A stretch of 64,000 nucleotides of DNA. Source: Pseudorhodoferax sp. Leaf267 (GTDB taxonomy: Bacteria > Pseudomonadota > Gammaproteobacteria > Burkholderiales > Burkholderiaceae_C). The stretch covers positions 1 to 64,000 of the forward strand of contig NZ_LMMV01000012.1 in NCBI RefSeq assembly GCF_001422405.1, in the 5' to 3' direction. Below, piece by piece: positions 10,432 through 27,056 of this stretch; the stretch's first letter is position 1, and each line of letters begins with the position of its first letter. The notes below the pieces were generated by a model that searched no databases, was not told where the DNA came from, and saw only the letters and a program-made list of their open reading frames with translations. A program made the translations under genes and the position numbers.

Positions 10432-12441
10432 CTAACGCGAAGGGTTGAAGCTCAGGCTCGCGTCCATGGCGAGGTCCTGCTTGAACAGCTGGCGGCGCAG
10501 GCCGGACTGGCGCCGCTCGGCGAGGCGCTGGGCCAGGCGCAGCATGGCCAGCGCGAGGCGGGGCGACAGGGCCAGGCGGCCGCTGGCGTCGGGAGCGGGC
10601 GCCAGCACGCGCGCGGCGACGGCCAGGCCGGCCAGCAAGCGGCTGTCGGCGCCCGGGGTATGCAGCGCGAGCCAGACCTCGTGGCTGCCGGGCTGGCCCT
10701 GGCGCGCAGCGCGGCCCGCGAGCTGGCGGTCCAGCCGCTTGGAATCGTTGAGCTGGCAGCTCAGCACGTGCAGGCCGCCGGCGGCTTCGGCCGCCGCGTC
10801 CAGGCGGATGTCGGTGCCGCGGCCGGCCATGTTGGTGGCCACCGTGACCTGCGCGGCCCGGCCCGCGCAGGCCACGATGGCGGCCTCCTGCGCGTCCTGC
10901 CGCGCGTTGAGCACCTGGTGCGCGATGCCGGCCGCCTGCAGTGCCTCGGCCATGGCGAGCGAGCTCTCGACCGAGTCGCAGCCGATCAGCACGGGCCGGC
11001 CGGCGGCCACCAGCGCGGCCACGCGCGGCACGGCGGCGGCGCGGCGCGCGGCGTCGTCAGCGTAGACGCGCGTGGGCCAGGCGCTGGCCTGGCTGGGCAG
11101 GCGCAGGGGCACGCGCACCATGGCGCAGCCGTACAGCGCGCGCAGCTCGGCGCGGGCCTCGTACAGCGTGCCGCTCATGCCGCCCAGGCGGTGGTAGCGG
11201 CGAAAGAAGCGCTGGAAGGTGATCTGCGACAGCGTCTCGGTCTGCTTCTGGTGCGGCAAGCCCTCCTTGAGCGCGACCAGGGCATGCAGGCCGCGCGACC
11301 ACTTGCGGCCGTCGGCGATGCGGCCGGTCAGCGCGTCGACGATGGCGATGTCGGCCGGGCGCTCGGTGGCGGGATCGGCCGGCTGCACCACGTAGTCGCG
11401 GTCGCGCTGCAGCAGGTGCTGCGCGGTCAGCGCCAGCGTGACGGTCTCGTCGCGGTGGCGCTCGTTCTTCCACAGCGGGCCGAGCGTGGTGGCCAGCCGC
11501 GTGAGGCGCGCGCGGCCGGCGGAGGTGAGCGCGATGCGGCGCGGCGTGCCGGTGATGGTGAAGTCGTGCCGCTGCGCGAGCCGGCCGGCCAGCGCGCGGG
11601 CCTGCCACAGGAAGGCGCGGGCGGCGCCGTCGTTCACCTCGCGCGAGAGGATCAAGGGCATCAGCGCTTCGTCGACCAGCACGCTGTCGGCCTCGTCGAT
11701 CACTGCCATGCACAGGCCGCGCAGCACGGGCCGGCTTTCGGCGGGTGCGCTGAGTGCCAGCGCGCGGCGCTGCAGCGGCGCGCGCGCCGTGCCGTGGCTC
11801 AGGCGGTCGCGCAGGTAGTCGAACGCAGCCTCGCGCGCGGTGACGTAGACGACCGGTGCGGCGTAGGCGGCGCGGCGCGCGGGCTCCTTGTGCGAGCCGA
11901 TCACGAAGGCCACGGCCAGGCCCAGGCGCGCATAGAGCGGGGCGAAGAGCTCGGCGTCGCGCTGCACCAGGTAGTCGTTGGAGGTGAGCACGTGCACCGG
12001 GATACCGGCCAGCGCGCCGACGCCGGCGGCCAGCGCGGCGGCCAGCGACTTGCCCTCGCCGGTGGCCATCTCGACCAGCTGGCCGTCCAGGATGGCCAAC
12101 GCGGCCATGAGCTGCGTGGCGTAGGCCTGGCGGCCCAGCGTGCGCCGCCCGGCCTCGGCCACGTAGGCACAAGCCTGGTCGCGCGCGGCGCGCGCGAAGC
12201 CGCTGGCCAGCAGGGCGTCCTGCACCGAACCCAGCAGCGCGGAGAAGGCGCCATCGCTCAGGGCCTGCCACGCGGCGGCCTGGCGCCACATGGCGCCGGC
12301 CCGGCGCGGCAGGGCGCCGGGGCGCAGCGGCACCAGCGGTGCGCTGCGGCGCCAGCGCTTGCCACCCACGGGCTCGCTGCGCTCGGGGTAGCTGCCCCAG
12401 CGCAGGCCGGGGACGGGCAGGGTGGCAGAGGGCATGATCAT
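10432..12441 (-). CDS. Shortened SecA-like preprotein translocase ATPase
   Basis: 669 residues against about 900 for housekeeping SecA. Motor motifs are intact: Walker A MATGEGKS (128-132), NDYLVQRD (about 155), DEADSVLVDEA (249-259, a variant of the SecA DEVDS motif), ITFQRFFRRY, LGGMSGTL and MAGRGTDI (538-545). The N-terminus is shorter and the C-terminal zinc-binding Cys-rich tail is absent. It should use ATP to push a protein through a channel. The start is set at the ATG one base after the small ORF's stop (TGACATG); a second ATG lies two codons in. The position between an M50/HlyD protein and an HlyD adaptor, upstream of a giant repeat protein, suggests a dedicated accessory SecA. Housekeeping secA is not in this window. 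Confidence 0.88.
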   Translation of the reverse strand: MIMPSATLPVPGLRWGSYPERSEPVGGKRWRRSAPLVPLRPGALPRRAGAMWRQAAAWQALSDGAFSALLGSVQDALLASGFARAARDQACAYVAEAGRRTLGRQAYATQLMAALAILDGQLVEMATGEGKSLAAALAAGVGALAGIPVHVLTSNDYLVQRDAELFAPLYARLGLAVAFVIGSHKEPARRAAYAAPVVYVTAREAAFDYLRDRLSHGTARAPLQRRALALSAPAESRPVLRGLCMAVIDEADSVLVDEALMPLILSREVNDGAARAFLWQARALAGRLAQRHDFTITGTPRRIALTSAGRARLTRLATTLGPLWKNERHRDETVTLALTAQHLLQRDRDYVVQPADPATERPADIAIVDALTGRIADGRKWSRGLHALVALKEGLPHQKQTETLSQITFQRFFRRYHRLGGMSGTLYEARAELRALYGCAMVRVPLRLPSQASAWPTRVYADDAARRAAAVPRVAALVAAGRPVLIGCDSVESSLAMAEALQAAGIAHQVLNARQDAQEAAIVACAGRAAQVTVATNMAGRGTDIRLDAAAEAAGGLHVLSCQLNDSKRLDRQLAGRAARQGQPGSHEVWLALHTPGADSRLLAGLAVAARVLAPAPDASGRLALSPRLALAMLRLAQRLAERRQSGLRRQLFKQDLAMDASLSFNPSR

Positions 12442-12442
12442 G

Positions 12443-12631
12443 TCAGTGGCCCATGGCGCGACGCGCCGCCCGCAGCCCACGCACCTGCTCGCACGCAAAG
12501 ACTCCCACGGCCGCGGAGCAGGCCATGCCAGCGGCCGCCGCGGAACGGGCTCCGCCCGGCCGCTGGCGGCGCCGCTGGAGGGGGATGGGATGGCGACACG
12601 AAGTGCGCCAGCCAAACGGAGTGGTCGTCAT
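12443..12631 (-). CDS. Small protein, translationally coupled between M50/HlyD and SecA-like genes
   Basis: A 62-residue ORF that I do not recognise. Its ATG overlaps the stop of the M50/HlyD gene as ATGA, and its TGA is one base from the ATG of the SecA-like gene, so it fills the 187-base gap with coupling on both sides. The N-terminal third is basic and proline-rich; residues 31-48 (AAAAGMACSAAVGVFACE) are small and hydrophobic with two Cys, possibly a weak membrane helix; the C-terminus is basic. No Shine-Dalgarno of its own stands out, as expected for coupled starts. It could be a small subunit or merely a coupling spacer; conservation in relatives would decide. Confidence 0.5.
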   Translation of the reverse strand: MTTTPFGWRTSCRHPIPLQRRRQRPGGARSAAAAGMACSAAVGVFACEQVRGLRAARRAMGH

Positions 12632-14820
12632 GTCGTTGGTGAGAAATGCCCGAGCAGCAGCTGCTGCAGGCCGCGCAGCGCCTGGCTGGCGATGGGGGCG
12701 GTGCCGTGGTCGAAGCGCACCAGCGCGCGCGCGCCGAAGCGTTCGCCGGCTGGCTGGTCCAGCGCGATGTCCATCACCACCACGGGCTGGCGCGGCGTGA
12801 CGCCGTCCTTGTCGCCCGGGTCGGTGGGGATGTCGCCCCCGGCGAAGTCGCCCAGCGCCGCGCTCGGCAGGCGCGCCAGCGTGCCGGGCACCTGCAGCGC
12901 GATGCGGCCGGCATGCTCGCTGCGGTCGTCTTCCATCAGGCGCACGTGGATGTCGCCCTGGCGCGAGCGCACCAGGTCGGCCTGGCGCTGCGGCAGCGCC
13001 ACGCGCACCACCTGCGCGGCCTCGGTGAGCAGGTAGCCGATGGACTCGCCGCGCTTGCGAAACTGGCCCAGGATTTCCTCGCCCGGCGGCAGCACCAGCA
13101 CGCCGTCGGCCTGGGCGCGCACCTCGCGCAGCGCGAGTTTTTCGTCCACGCGGGCCAGCTCGGCCTGGCTGTAGGCCAGCTTCTCGCGCAGGTCGGGTGC
13201 CTCCTCGGGCGCGCTGGCGATGGCGTGGTACAGGCGCACGTCGGTTTCGGCCAGATCGCCGGCCAGGCTGGCGCGGCGCGCGACCAGGTGCTCGTCCTGC
13301 AGCACGGCGATCAGCGCGCCGGCCTGCACGCGCTGGCCGTCGGTGGCGGCCAGGCGCACAACGAAGCCCTCGGTGCCGGCGCGGATCTGCGCGTGCTCGG
13401 GCAGCCAGACGACGCCCTGGGCGACGCTCGTGAACGGCACGGGCAGCCAGGCCAGCAGCGCGAGCAACGCCAGGCCGACGCCGGCCACGCGCGCGTAGGC
13501 GCGGCCGCGTGCCTGCCCGTCCTGCAGGCCCCCGCGCATGGCCAGCAGCATGCGGCGCATCGGGAAGATGGTGTTGGCCGCCAGCATGAGGCCGCCCACG
13601 AAGACGCCCATCAGCGTGGAGATGCTGCCGATCCACAGCGCCACGACGATGCTCAGCACCAGCCGGTAGACCCAGGACGCAGGCGCGTACACGCGCAGCC
13701 ACCAGCGTTCGCCGGGCAGCGGCTCGACGGGCACGCGCGCCGGCACGCCGAACAGCCGCCGGTTCAGGCCCTCGGCCCAGTAGCGGCCGCTGCGCGTGGC
13801 CAGGTTGCGCAGGTCCAGCAGGTCGCACAGCACGAAGTAGCCGTCGTAGCGCAGCAGCGGGTTGCCATTGGTCAGCAGCGTGGACAGGCCCGCCGTCAGC
13901 AGCACGATGAACGCCATGTCGCGCACCAGCCCGGGCTGCACGGCCAGCCACAGGGCCAGCGCGATGGCGGCGATCAGCAGCTCGGCCATGATGCCGGCCG
14001 CGCTGATCAGCGCGCGCTGGTAGCGGCTGCGCAGGCCGTCGGCGGCCGAGGCGTCGACGAACGGCACCGGGTTCAGCACGATCAGCGTGATGCCCGCGCT
14101 GTGCACGCGCCCGCCGTAGCGCATGAGCGCCAGGCCGTGCGCGGCCTCGTGCAACACTTTGATGAAGGGGTAGCTGAGCCAGCCCAGCAGCAGGTAGCCG
14201 GGCGAGTACAGCACCTTGTCGGCATAGGGCACGAGCGCATCCCAGTGCATGGCGGTGCCCAGCAGGCCGGCGCCCACGGCCAGCAGCCACAGCGCAAAGC
14301 CCAAGGGCGAGAACAGCACCGGCGCGAAGCGCCGCAGCGGCTCCAGCAGCCAGGACGGGTCGCCCAGCGGCAGGCGAAAGGCCATGGGGTTCACGCCGGT
14401 CAGGCGGCGCTTGCGGCGGCGCTTGTTCTGCGCGTGGAACAGGGCCTCGACATCGGGCGGAACGTCGAACTGCATGAGCCCGCGGCCGTGCAGCGCGACC
14501 AGCAGCTCGATGGCCTCGGTCTGCGACATGGCCTCCTCGGGATGGGCCTGCAGCACGGCGTCCCAGATCTGCTGCACCGTGGCCTGGCCGTCGCAGCGGC
14601 CCACGAAGGCATAGGCCGCGGTGTTCAGGCGCTGGGCGTTGTCGTTGGTCAGGTCGCGCAGCACGTAAAAGGGGGTACCGCGCTGCACCTGCAGATCGAT
14701 CTGGACATGGCCGCGCAGTTGCGGCTTGAGCCCGGCCACGCGGTGCCAGCGCGGATTGAACAGCGAGGCCGGCGCGTCGGGCGTGCCGCGTTCGGCCGGG
14801 CGTGCGGGCCAGAGCTTCAC
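12628..14820 (-). CDS. PqqD-like / M50 site-2-type zinc protease / HlyD fusion protein
   Basis: About 730 residues. Residues 35-120 resemble a PqqD-type domain (LNTAAYAFVGRCDGQATVQQI through LHGRGLMQF, named in parts). Membrane helices follow near 169-188, 208-225, 270-293, 303-318, 390-415 and 450-465. The M50 protease motifs are intact: HEAAH at 224-228 and NPLLRYDG at 320-327. The C-terminal 260 residues are an HlyD-like periplasmic domain with a lipoyl-type half motif (AGTEGFVVRLAATDGQRV). The start is GTG at 14820, overlapping the stop of the GAF-HlyD gene as GTGA; the open frame to 15384 is a shadow of that gene. It may cleave or gate the export cargo. Domain identity is well supported, the role is inferred. 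Confidence 0.85.
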   Translation of the reverse strand: MKLWPARPAERGTPDAPASLFNPRWHRVAGLKPQLRGHVQIDLQVQRGTPFYVLRDLTNDNAQRLNTAAYAFVGRCDGQATVQQIWDAVLQAHPEEAMSQTEAIELLVALHGRGLMQFDVPPDVEALFHAQNKRRRKRRLTGVNPMAFRLPLGDPSWLLEPLRRFAPVLFSPLGFALWLLAVGAGLLGTAMHWDALVPYADKVLYSPGYLLLGWLSYPFIKVLHEAAHGLALMRYGGRVHSAGITLIVLNPVPFVDASAADGLRSRYQRALISAAGIMAELLIAAIALALWLAVQPGLVRDMAFIVLLTAGLSTLLTNGNPLLRYDGYFVLCDLLDLRNLATRSGRYWAEGLNRRLFGVPARVPVEPLPGERWWLRVYAPASWVYRLVLSIVVALWIGSISTLMGVFVGGLMLAANTIFPMRRMLLAMRGGLQDGQARGRAYARVAGVGLALLALLAWLPVPFTSVAQGVVWLPEHAQIRAGTEGFVVRLAATDGQRVQAGALIAVLQDEHLVARRASLAGDLAETDVRLYHAIASAPEEAPDLREKLAYSQAELARVDEKLALREVRAQADGVLVLPPGEEILGQFRKRGESIGYLLTEAAQVVRVALPQRQADLVRSRQGDIHVRLMEDDRSEHAGRIALQVPGTLARLPSAALGDFAGGDIPTDPGDKDGVTPRQPVVVMDIALDQPAGERFGARALVRFDHGTAPIASQALRGLQQLLLGHFSPTT

Positions 14821-16187
14821 AGCCAGCTCCACACGGCCAGGCGCAACCAGTCGGTCGCGCGGTGGAACCACACCCAGGCCAGCGGCGCCTGTCCGACGCC
14901 GATCTTGGCCACGCCCTGCAGGCCGGGGCGGATGCGCGCCGGGTCGGCCTGGATGTCGGCCTGCACATCGAACACGTTGCGGCCCTCGACGGCCTGCGCC
15001 ATGGGCGTGATGCGCGTGACCGTGATCGGCAGCGCGTCCCAGGGCAGGGCCGACAGGGCCAGCGTGCCGGCCTGGCCGAGCCTGAGGTAGCGGATGTCGC
15101 GCTCGTCCACCTGCACCATCACGCGAAAGCGCTCGGGCGGCGTCAGCAGCAGCAGCGGCTTGCCGCGCTCCAGCGGTGCGCCCAGGGACTGCGTGAGGTC
15201 GCCCTCGACGACAAGGCCGGCGAACGGCGCGGTGATGCGCGTGCGCGCCAGCTCCGAGGAGACGAGGCCCAGGTGGGCGCGGGCCTCGTCGGCGCGCGCT
15301 AGGGCGATGACCATGGCCGAGCGGTCGGCACGCGCCAGCGCGGCGGCATAGGCGTTCTCCTGCTGGCTCAGGTCGCTGCTCCACTTGCGCTGCTGCAGCA
15401 GCAGGTCCTGGTCGGCCAGCTCGAGCAGCAACTGGCCGGCCTCGACCCGGTCGCCGGGCCGCACGTGCACGGCCTTGAGGAAGCCATCGGCCGGGGCCAC
15501 CAGCGCGCGCTGCTCCTGGCCCTCGATGCGCGCCTGGCCGCCCACGCGGTGTTCCACCGGCACGGCCAGCACGCCGACGAGCGCCAGGGCGCCCACGCCC
15601 AGGCCCCAGGCCAGCCGAAGGTCATGGCCGTCGCGCAGGCGGCGCAGGCGGCGGCGCCAGGCGTCGCGCAACCGCCAGTGCAGCGGCGCGTCGCGCCGGT
15701 ACATGAGGTGCAGCACCGGGCCGGCCAGGCTGACGTGGTTCTCCAGCTCCTCCACGATCGCGGCCAGGTGCTCGGGCGGCGTGGTCCATTCGCAGCACAC
15801 GGCGCCCACGCACTGGCCCAGATGCACGATGGGCAGCGTGGCGACGGCGCCGCCACGCTCGCCGAGCAGGCGGCGGTGCGACTGGCGCAGCGCGGGCGGG
15901 CCGTCGGCCGGCCAGTGGATGGCCAGGCCTTGCTGCACGGCCTCGTCCATCGCGGCGGTCAGGTTGTTGTAGGCGGGCTGGTGCAGCTCGTCGTTGCTGC
16001 CGTGCGAGACCGCCACCAGCCGCACCAGATGGTTGTGCACGAAACCCACGCTGACCCGCGCACAGCCGCGCGCGTTGGCCAGCTCGCCGGCGAAGGCGGT
16101 GGCCGCTTCGTCCAGGCGTGCATGGGCCAGCACTGTCGCCTGAAGCGAAAGCGCCAGCGCTTGTGGATCGGCGATCCAGGACTTCAT
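14817..16187 (-). CDS. GAF-domain HlyD-type membrane fusion protein
   Basis: 456 residues, first gene of the export operon. A cytoplasmic GAF-like sensor domain fills about 25-165, followed by an Arg-rich segment (175-187), one transmembrane helix (192-211), and a periplasmic HlyD part with lipoyl halves (RALVAPADGFLKAVHVRPGD and RITAPFAGLVVEGDL) around a helical hairpin. The GAF domain on the cytoplasmic side of an adaptor is unusual for drug efflux and suggests that export is gated by a small ligand or nucleotide; that is inference. The stop overlaps the GTG of the next gene. No strong Shine-Dalgarno precedes the ATG at 16187. Confidence 0.85.
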   Translation of the reverse strand: MKSWIADPQALALSLQATVLAHARLDEAATAFAGELANARGCARVSVGFVHNHLVRLVAVSHGSNDELHQPAYNNLTAAMDEAVQQGLAIHWPADGPPALRQSHRRLLGERGGAVATLPIVHLGQCVGAVCCEWTTPPEHLAAIVEELENHVSLAGPVLHLMYRRDAPLHWRLRDAWRRRLRRLRDGHDLRLAWGLGVGALALVGVLAVPVEHRVGGQARIEGQEQRALVAPADGFLKAVHVRPGDRVEAGQLLLELADQDLLLQQRKWSSDLSQQENAYAAALARADRSAMVIALARADEARAHLGLVSSELARTRITAPFAGLVVEGDLTQSLGAPLERGKPLLLLTPPERFRVMVQVDERDIRYLRLGQAGTLALSALPWDALPITVTRITPMAQAVEGRNVFDVQADIQADPARIRPGLQGVAKIGVGQAPLAWVWFHRATDWLRLAVWSWL

Positions 16188-16505
16188 GCGGTGGCCTGTG
16201 TCGGTCAGCTGCCGGCACCGCCTGCGCTCGAGAGCGCCGCGCGGTCTTCGGCAAAAACTTCAGGCGAATCGGTGCGGGAACCCATGCAAAGCTCGCAACA
16301 GTGGGAAAAGCTTACAACGAACGCGCATATTCGGCTAGAAAAGGTGCCAATGTGGAGCGGCGGCCGCGCGATTTTTGATGATTTTTAGTGGGGGCCAGGC
16401 CGAGAAAAAGTGGGTGGCTTCCCTTCTGATGCGCGCACCACCGCCTGGACATTCGTTCGCAAGTAAGCAATGATTTCCCGACATAACCGTTCATAGGATG
16501 CGCGC
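16188..16505. other. Divergent intergenic region between export operon and chemoreceptor
   Basis: 318 bases with no convincing gene. It must hold the promoters of the minus-strand export operon and of the plus-strand chemoreceptor cluster. A more A/T-rich patch lies around 16365-16390 with a near-repeat of GATTTTTGATGATTTTTA. I could not fix a sigma-70, sigma-54 or sigma-28 promoter with confidence. Confidence 0.6.
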
Positions 16506-18110
16506 ATGCACGGACTCCGACACCTCAGGCTGTCAGCACGGTTGTCTGTGTTGATCGGCATCTTTGCGCTGGGCTTCATCGTCTCGGGCGCATGGGCGTT
16601 CAAGACGCTGGACACGCTGAAGGTGAACGGGCCGATCTACGAGCGCATCGTGCAGGGCAAGGACCTGATCGCCGACGTGCTGCCCCCGCCCGAGTACATC
16701 ATCGAGTCCTACCTGGTGGCGCTGCAGCTGGCGCGTACGGCCGACGGGGCGCAGCAGGGCGCGCTGGCCGGCCGCATGCGCGCGCTCCAGGCCGATTTCG
16801 ACGCGCGCAACGCGTTCTGGCAGAAGCAGGATCTCGATGCCCAGACGGCGCGCCTGCTTTTGACGGATGCGCACGCGCCGGCCCAGGCTTTCTACCGCGT
16901 GGCGCAAGAGCGGCTGCTGCCCGCCGTGCAGGCCGGCGATGCCCAGGCCGTGGGCGCGGCCTTGGCCCAGCTCGACGCGGCCTACGAGGCGCACCGCAAG
17001 GCCATCGACCAGCTGGTGGTGCTGGCCACGAAGCGCATCGCGCAGGACGAGCGCGAGGCCGCCGCCCTGATCCAGCGCGACAGCCTGCTGCTGCTGGCCC
17101 TCATGGCCGGGGCGCTGGCCGGTGCCGTGGTCGTGGCGCTGCTGGTGGCGCGCAGCATCACGGTGCCCCTGCGCGATGCCGTGCGCGTGGCGCAGGTCGT
17201 GGCCTCGGGCGTGCTGAACAGCCGCATCCACGTGCGCTACCCCGACGAGCCGGACCAGTTGCTGCAGGCCCTGAAGGACATGAACGGCAGCCTGCAGCGC
17301 ATCGTGGGCGAGGTGTGCTCGGGGGTGGACAACATCGCCGCGGCGTCCAGCCAGATCGCGCAGGGCAACGACGACCTGTCGGCGCGCACCGAGCGCCAGG
17401 CCAGCGCGCTGCAGCAGACGGCCGCGGCCATGGAGCAGCTGACCAGCACGGTGCGCCAGAACGGCGACAACGCGCGCCACGCCAACCAGCTTGCGCAGTC
17501 GGCCTCGCAGGTGGCGCAGCGCGGCGGCCAGGTGGTCTCCGAAGTGGTCAGCACCATGGAGTCGATCAATGGCTCGTCCAGGAAGATCGTGGAGATCATC
17601 GGCACCATCGACGGCATCGCGTTCCAGACCAACATCCTGGCACTGAACGCGGCCGTGGAGGCGGCGCGCGCGGGCGAGCAGGGCCGGGGTTTCGCGGTCG
17701 TGGCGTCCGAGGTCCGCAGCCTGGCCCAGCGCTCGGCGCAGGCGGCCAAGGAGATCAAGACGCTGATCGGCGACTCGGTGCACAAGGTGGAGGCCGGCAG
17801 CGCGCTGGTGGCGCGGGCCGGCAGCACCATGGGCGAGATCGTGCAGAGCGTGCGGCGTGTCACCGACATCATGGGCGCCATCACGGCGGCCAGCGCCGAG
17901 CAGATCGCCGGGCTGGAGCAGATCAACACCGCCATCATGGAAATGGACGGCACCACGCAGCAGAACGCGGCGCTGGTGGAGCAGGCCGCCGCGGCGGCTG
18001 CGTCGCTGCGCACCGAGGCCCACAAGCAGGCCCGGGTGGTCAGCGTCTTCCAGCTCGACGACTCGGCCGGCGCGGCAGGCCCGGGTCTGCTGCTGCCGCA
18101 TCCCGCATGA
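16506..18110 (+). CDS. Methyl-accepting chemotaxis protein
   Basis: 534 residues. TM1 at about 15-33, a periplasmic ligand-binding domain of about 155 residues, TM2 at about 191-213, a HAMP domain (to about 268) and a long cytoplasmic signalling domain. The highly conserved hairpin tip is visible ([20 protein letters not shown], then [19 protein letters not shown]), which contacts CheA and CheW. There is no C-terminal NWETF-type pentapeptide, so CheR/CheB tethering is not expected. It lies just upstream of two hybrid kinases and may belong with them; its stop is five bases before the proposed GTG of the next gene. Ligand unknown. Confidence 0.95.
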   Translation: MHGLRHLRLSARLSVLIGIFALGFIVSGAWAFKTLDTLKVNGPIYERIVQGKDLIADVLPPPEYIIESYLVALQLARTADGAQQGALAGRMRALQADFDARNAFWQKQDLDAQTARLLLTDAHAPAQAFYRVAQERLLPAVQAGDAQAVGAALAQLDAAYEAHRKAIDQLVVLATKRIAQDEREAAALIQRDSLLLLALMAGALAGAVVVALLVARSITVPLRDAVRVAQVVASGVLNSRIHVRYPDEPDQLLQALKDMNGSLQRIVGEVCSGVDNIAAASSQIAQGNDDLSARTERQASALQQTAAAMEQLTSTVRQNGDNARHANQLAQSASQVAQRGGQVVSEVVSTMESINGSSRKIVEIIGTIDGIAFQTNILALNAAVEAARAGEQGRGFAVVASEVRSLAQRSAQAAKEIKTLIGDSVHKVEAGSALVARAGSTMGEIVQSVRRVTDIMGAITAASAEQIAGLEQINTAIMEMDGTTQQNAALVEQAAAAAASLRTEAHKQARVVSVFQLDDSAGAAGPGLLLPHPA

Positions 18111-18114
18111 CATC

Positions 18115-22563
<4,449 letters not shown>

Positions 22564-22565
22564 GC

Positions 22566-26696
<4,131 letters not shown>

Positions 26697-26817
26697 TGCC
26701 GAAGTCGGCTTGCCTGGCGAGAGGGGCGATTCCTACACCGGCGAGGCTGGCGCGGGCTCAAGATCGAACTTCGATGCATCCCGACAAGGTGCTTTCTGGG
26801 AAGCGGATGCATCGTTT

Positions 26818-26842
26818 GGGCTGCCTATGGGCAGCCCTTTTT
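26818..26842 (+). terminator. Rho-independent terminator after the hybrid kinase operon
   Basis: GGGCTGCC (26818-26825) pairs with GGCAGCCC (26830-26837) around a TATG loop and is followed by five T. It ends the plus-strand chemoreceptor and kinase transcription unit, 121 bases past the last stop. Confidence 0.85.
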
Positions 26843-26848
26843 ACGGCG

Positions 26849-26914
26849 TCACGGGACCGGCCGGCAAAACAGGCAGACGAGGACGATGGCGCTGATGGCG
26901 AGGATGACTTCCAT
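26849..26914 (-). CDS. Putative 21-residue membrane peptide
   Basis: A short ORF not recognised as a known family. It encodes MEVILAISAIVLVCLFCRPVP, a single hydrophobic helix. A very good Shine-Dalgarno (AGGAAGGAG) lies six bases before the ATG, which is the main reason to call it. The stop is seven bases from the kinase-operon terminator, which could serve both directions. The length and composition recall small membrane peptides such as KdpF, but no kdp genes are near. It could also be chance in a 342-base intergenic region. Confidence 0.4.
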   Translation of the reverse strand: MEVILAISAIVLVCLFCRPVP

Positions 26915-27023
26915 GGCGTTCTCCTTCCTGGTGGGTGGGCAGGGCGGCAAGCATTGCAGCCCCTGACTTCAGCATAGGCCATGGGCCGCGCCCGGCTGTC
27001 GGACGGCGACCGCACGCCATGCC

Positions 27024-27056
27024 GTCTGCGGCGCTCTCTCAGCGAGCGCCGCAGAC
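27024..27056 (-). terminator. Perfect 13-bp hairpin spanning the moeB stop codon
   Basis: Arms GTCTGCGGCGCTC (27024-27036) and GAGCGCCGCAGAC (27044-27056) are exact inverted repeats with a seven-base loop. The moeB stop codon (27039-27041) lies in the loop. No T run follows on the minus strand, so it may be a 3' stabilising hairpin or a weak terminator rather than a classical one. Confidence 0.5.

Larger units (their letters stand above)
26697..27038. other. Intergenic region between kinase operon and moeB
   Basis: 342 bases. It contains the kinase-operon terminator (26818-26842), the 21-residue ORF (26849-26914) and part of a strong hairpin that spans the moeB stop codon. Nothing else convincing is seen. 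Confidence 0.6.

Noticed and set aside
12646-15090. Long plus-strand open frame opposite the M50/HlyD gene
   Set aside because: Antisense shadow; the sequence is Gln/Arg/His/Ala-rich without motifs, while the minus strand shows HEAAH, membrane helices and HlyD features.
14821-15384. N-terminal extension of the M50/HlyD protein to the first ATG
   Set aside because: The extension is Arg/Pro/Gly-rich and lies wholly over the GAF-HlyD gene; the GTG overlapping the upstream stop is the natural start.
16440-16500. Possible sigma-28 (flagellar) promoter before the chemoreceptor
   Set aside because: TAAG and CCGACATAA elements are present but the spacing is about ten bases rather than the expected fifteen, so no call is made.
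17857-18114. Extension of the first hybrid kinase into the chemoreceptor gene
   Set aside because: These codons overlap conserved chemoreceptor sequence in another frame; the first start after the chemoreceptor stop is GTG 18115.
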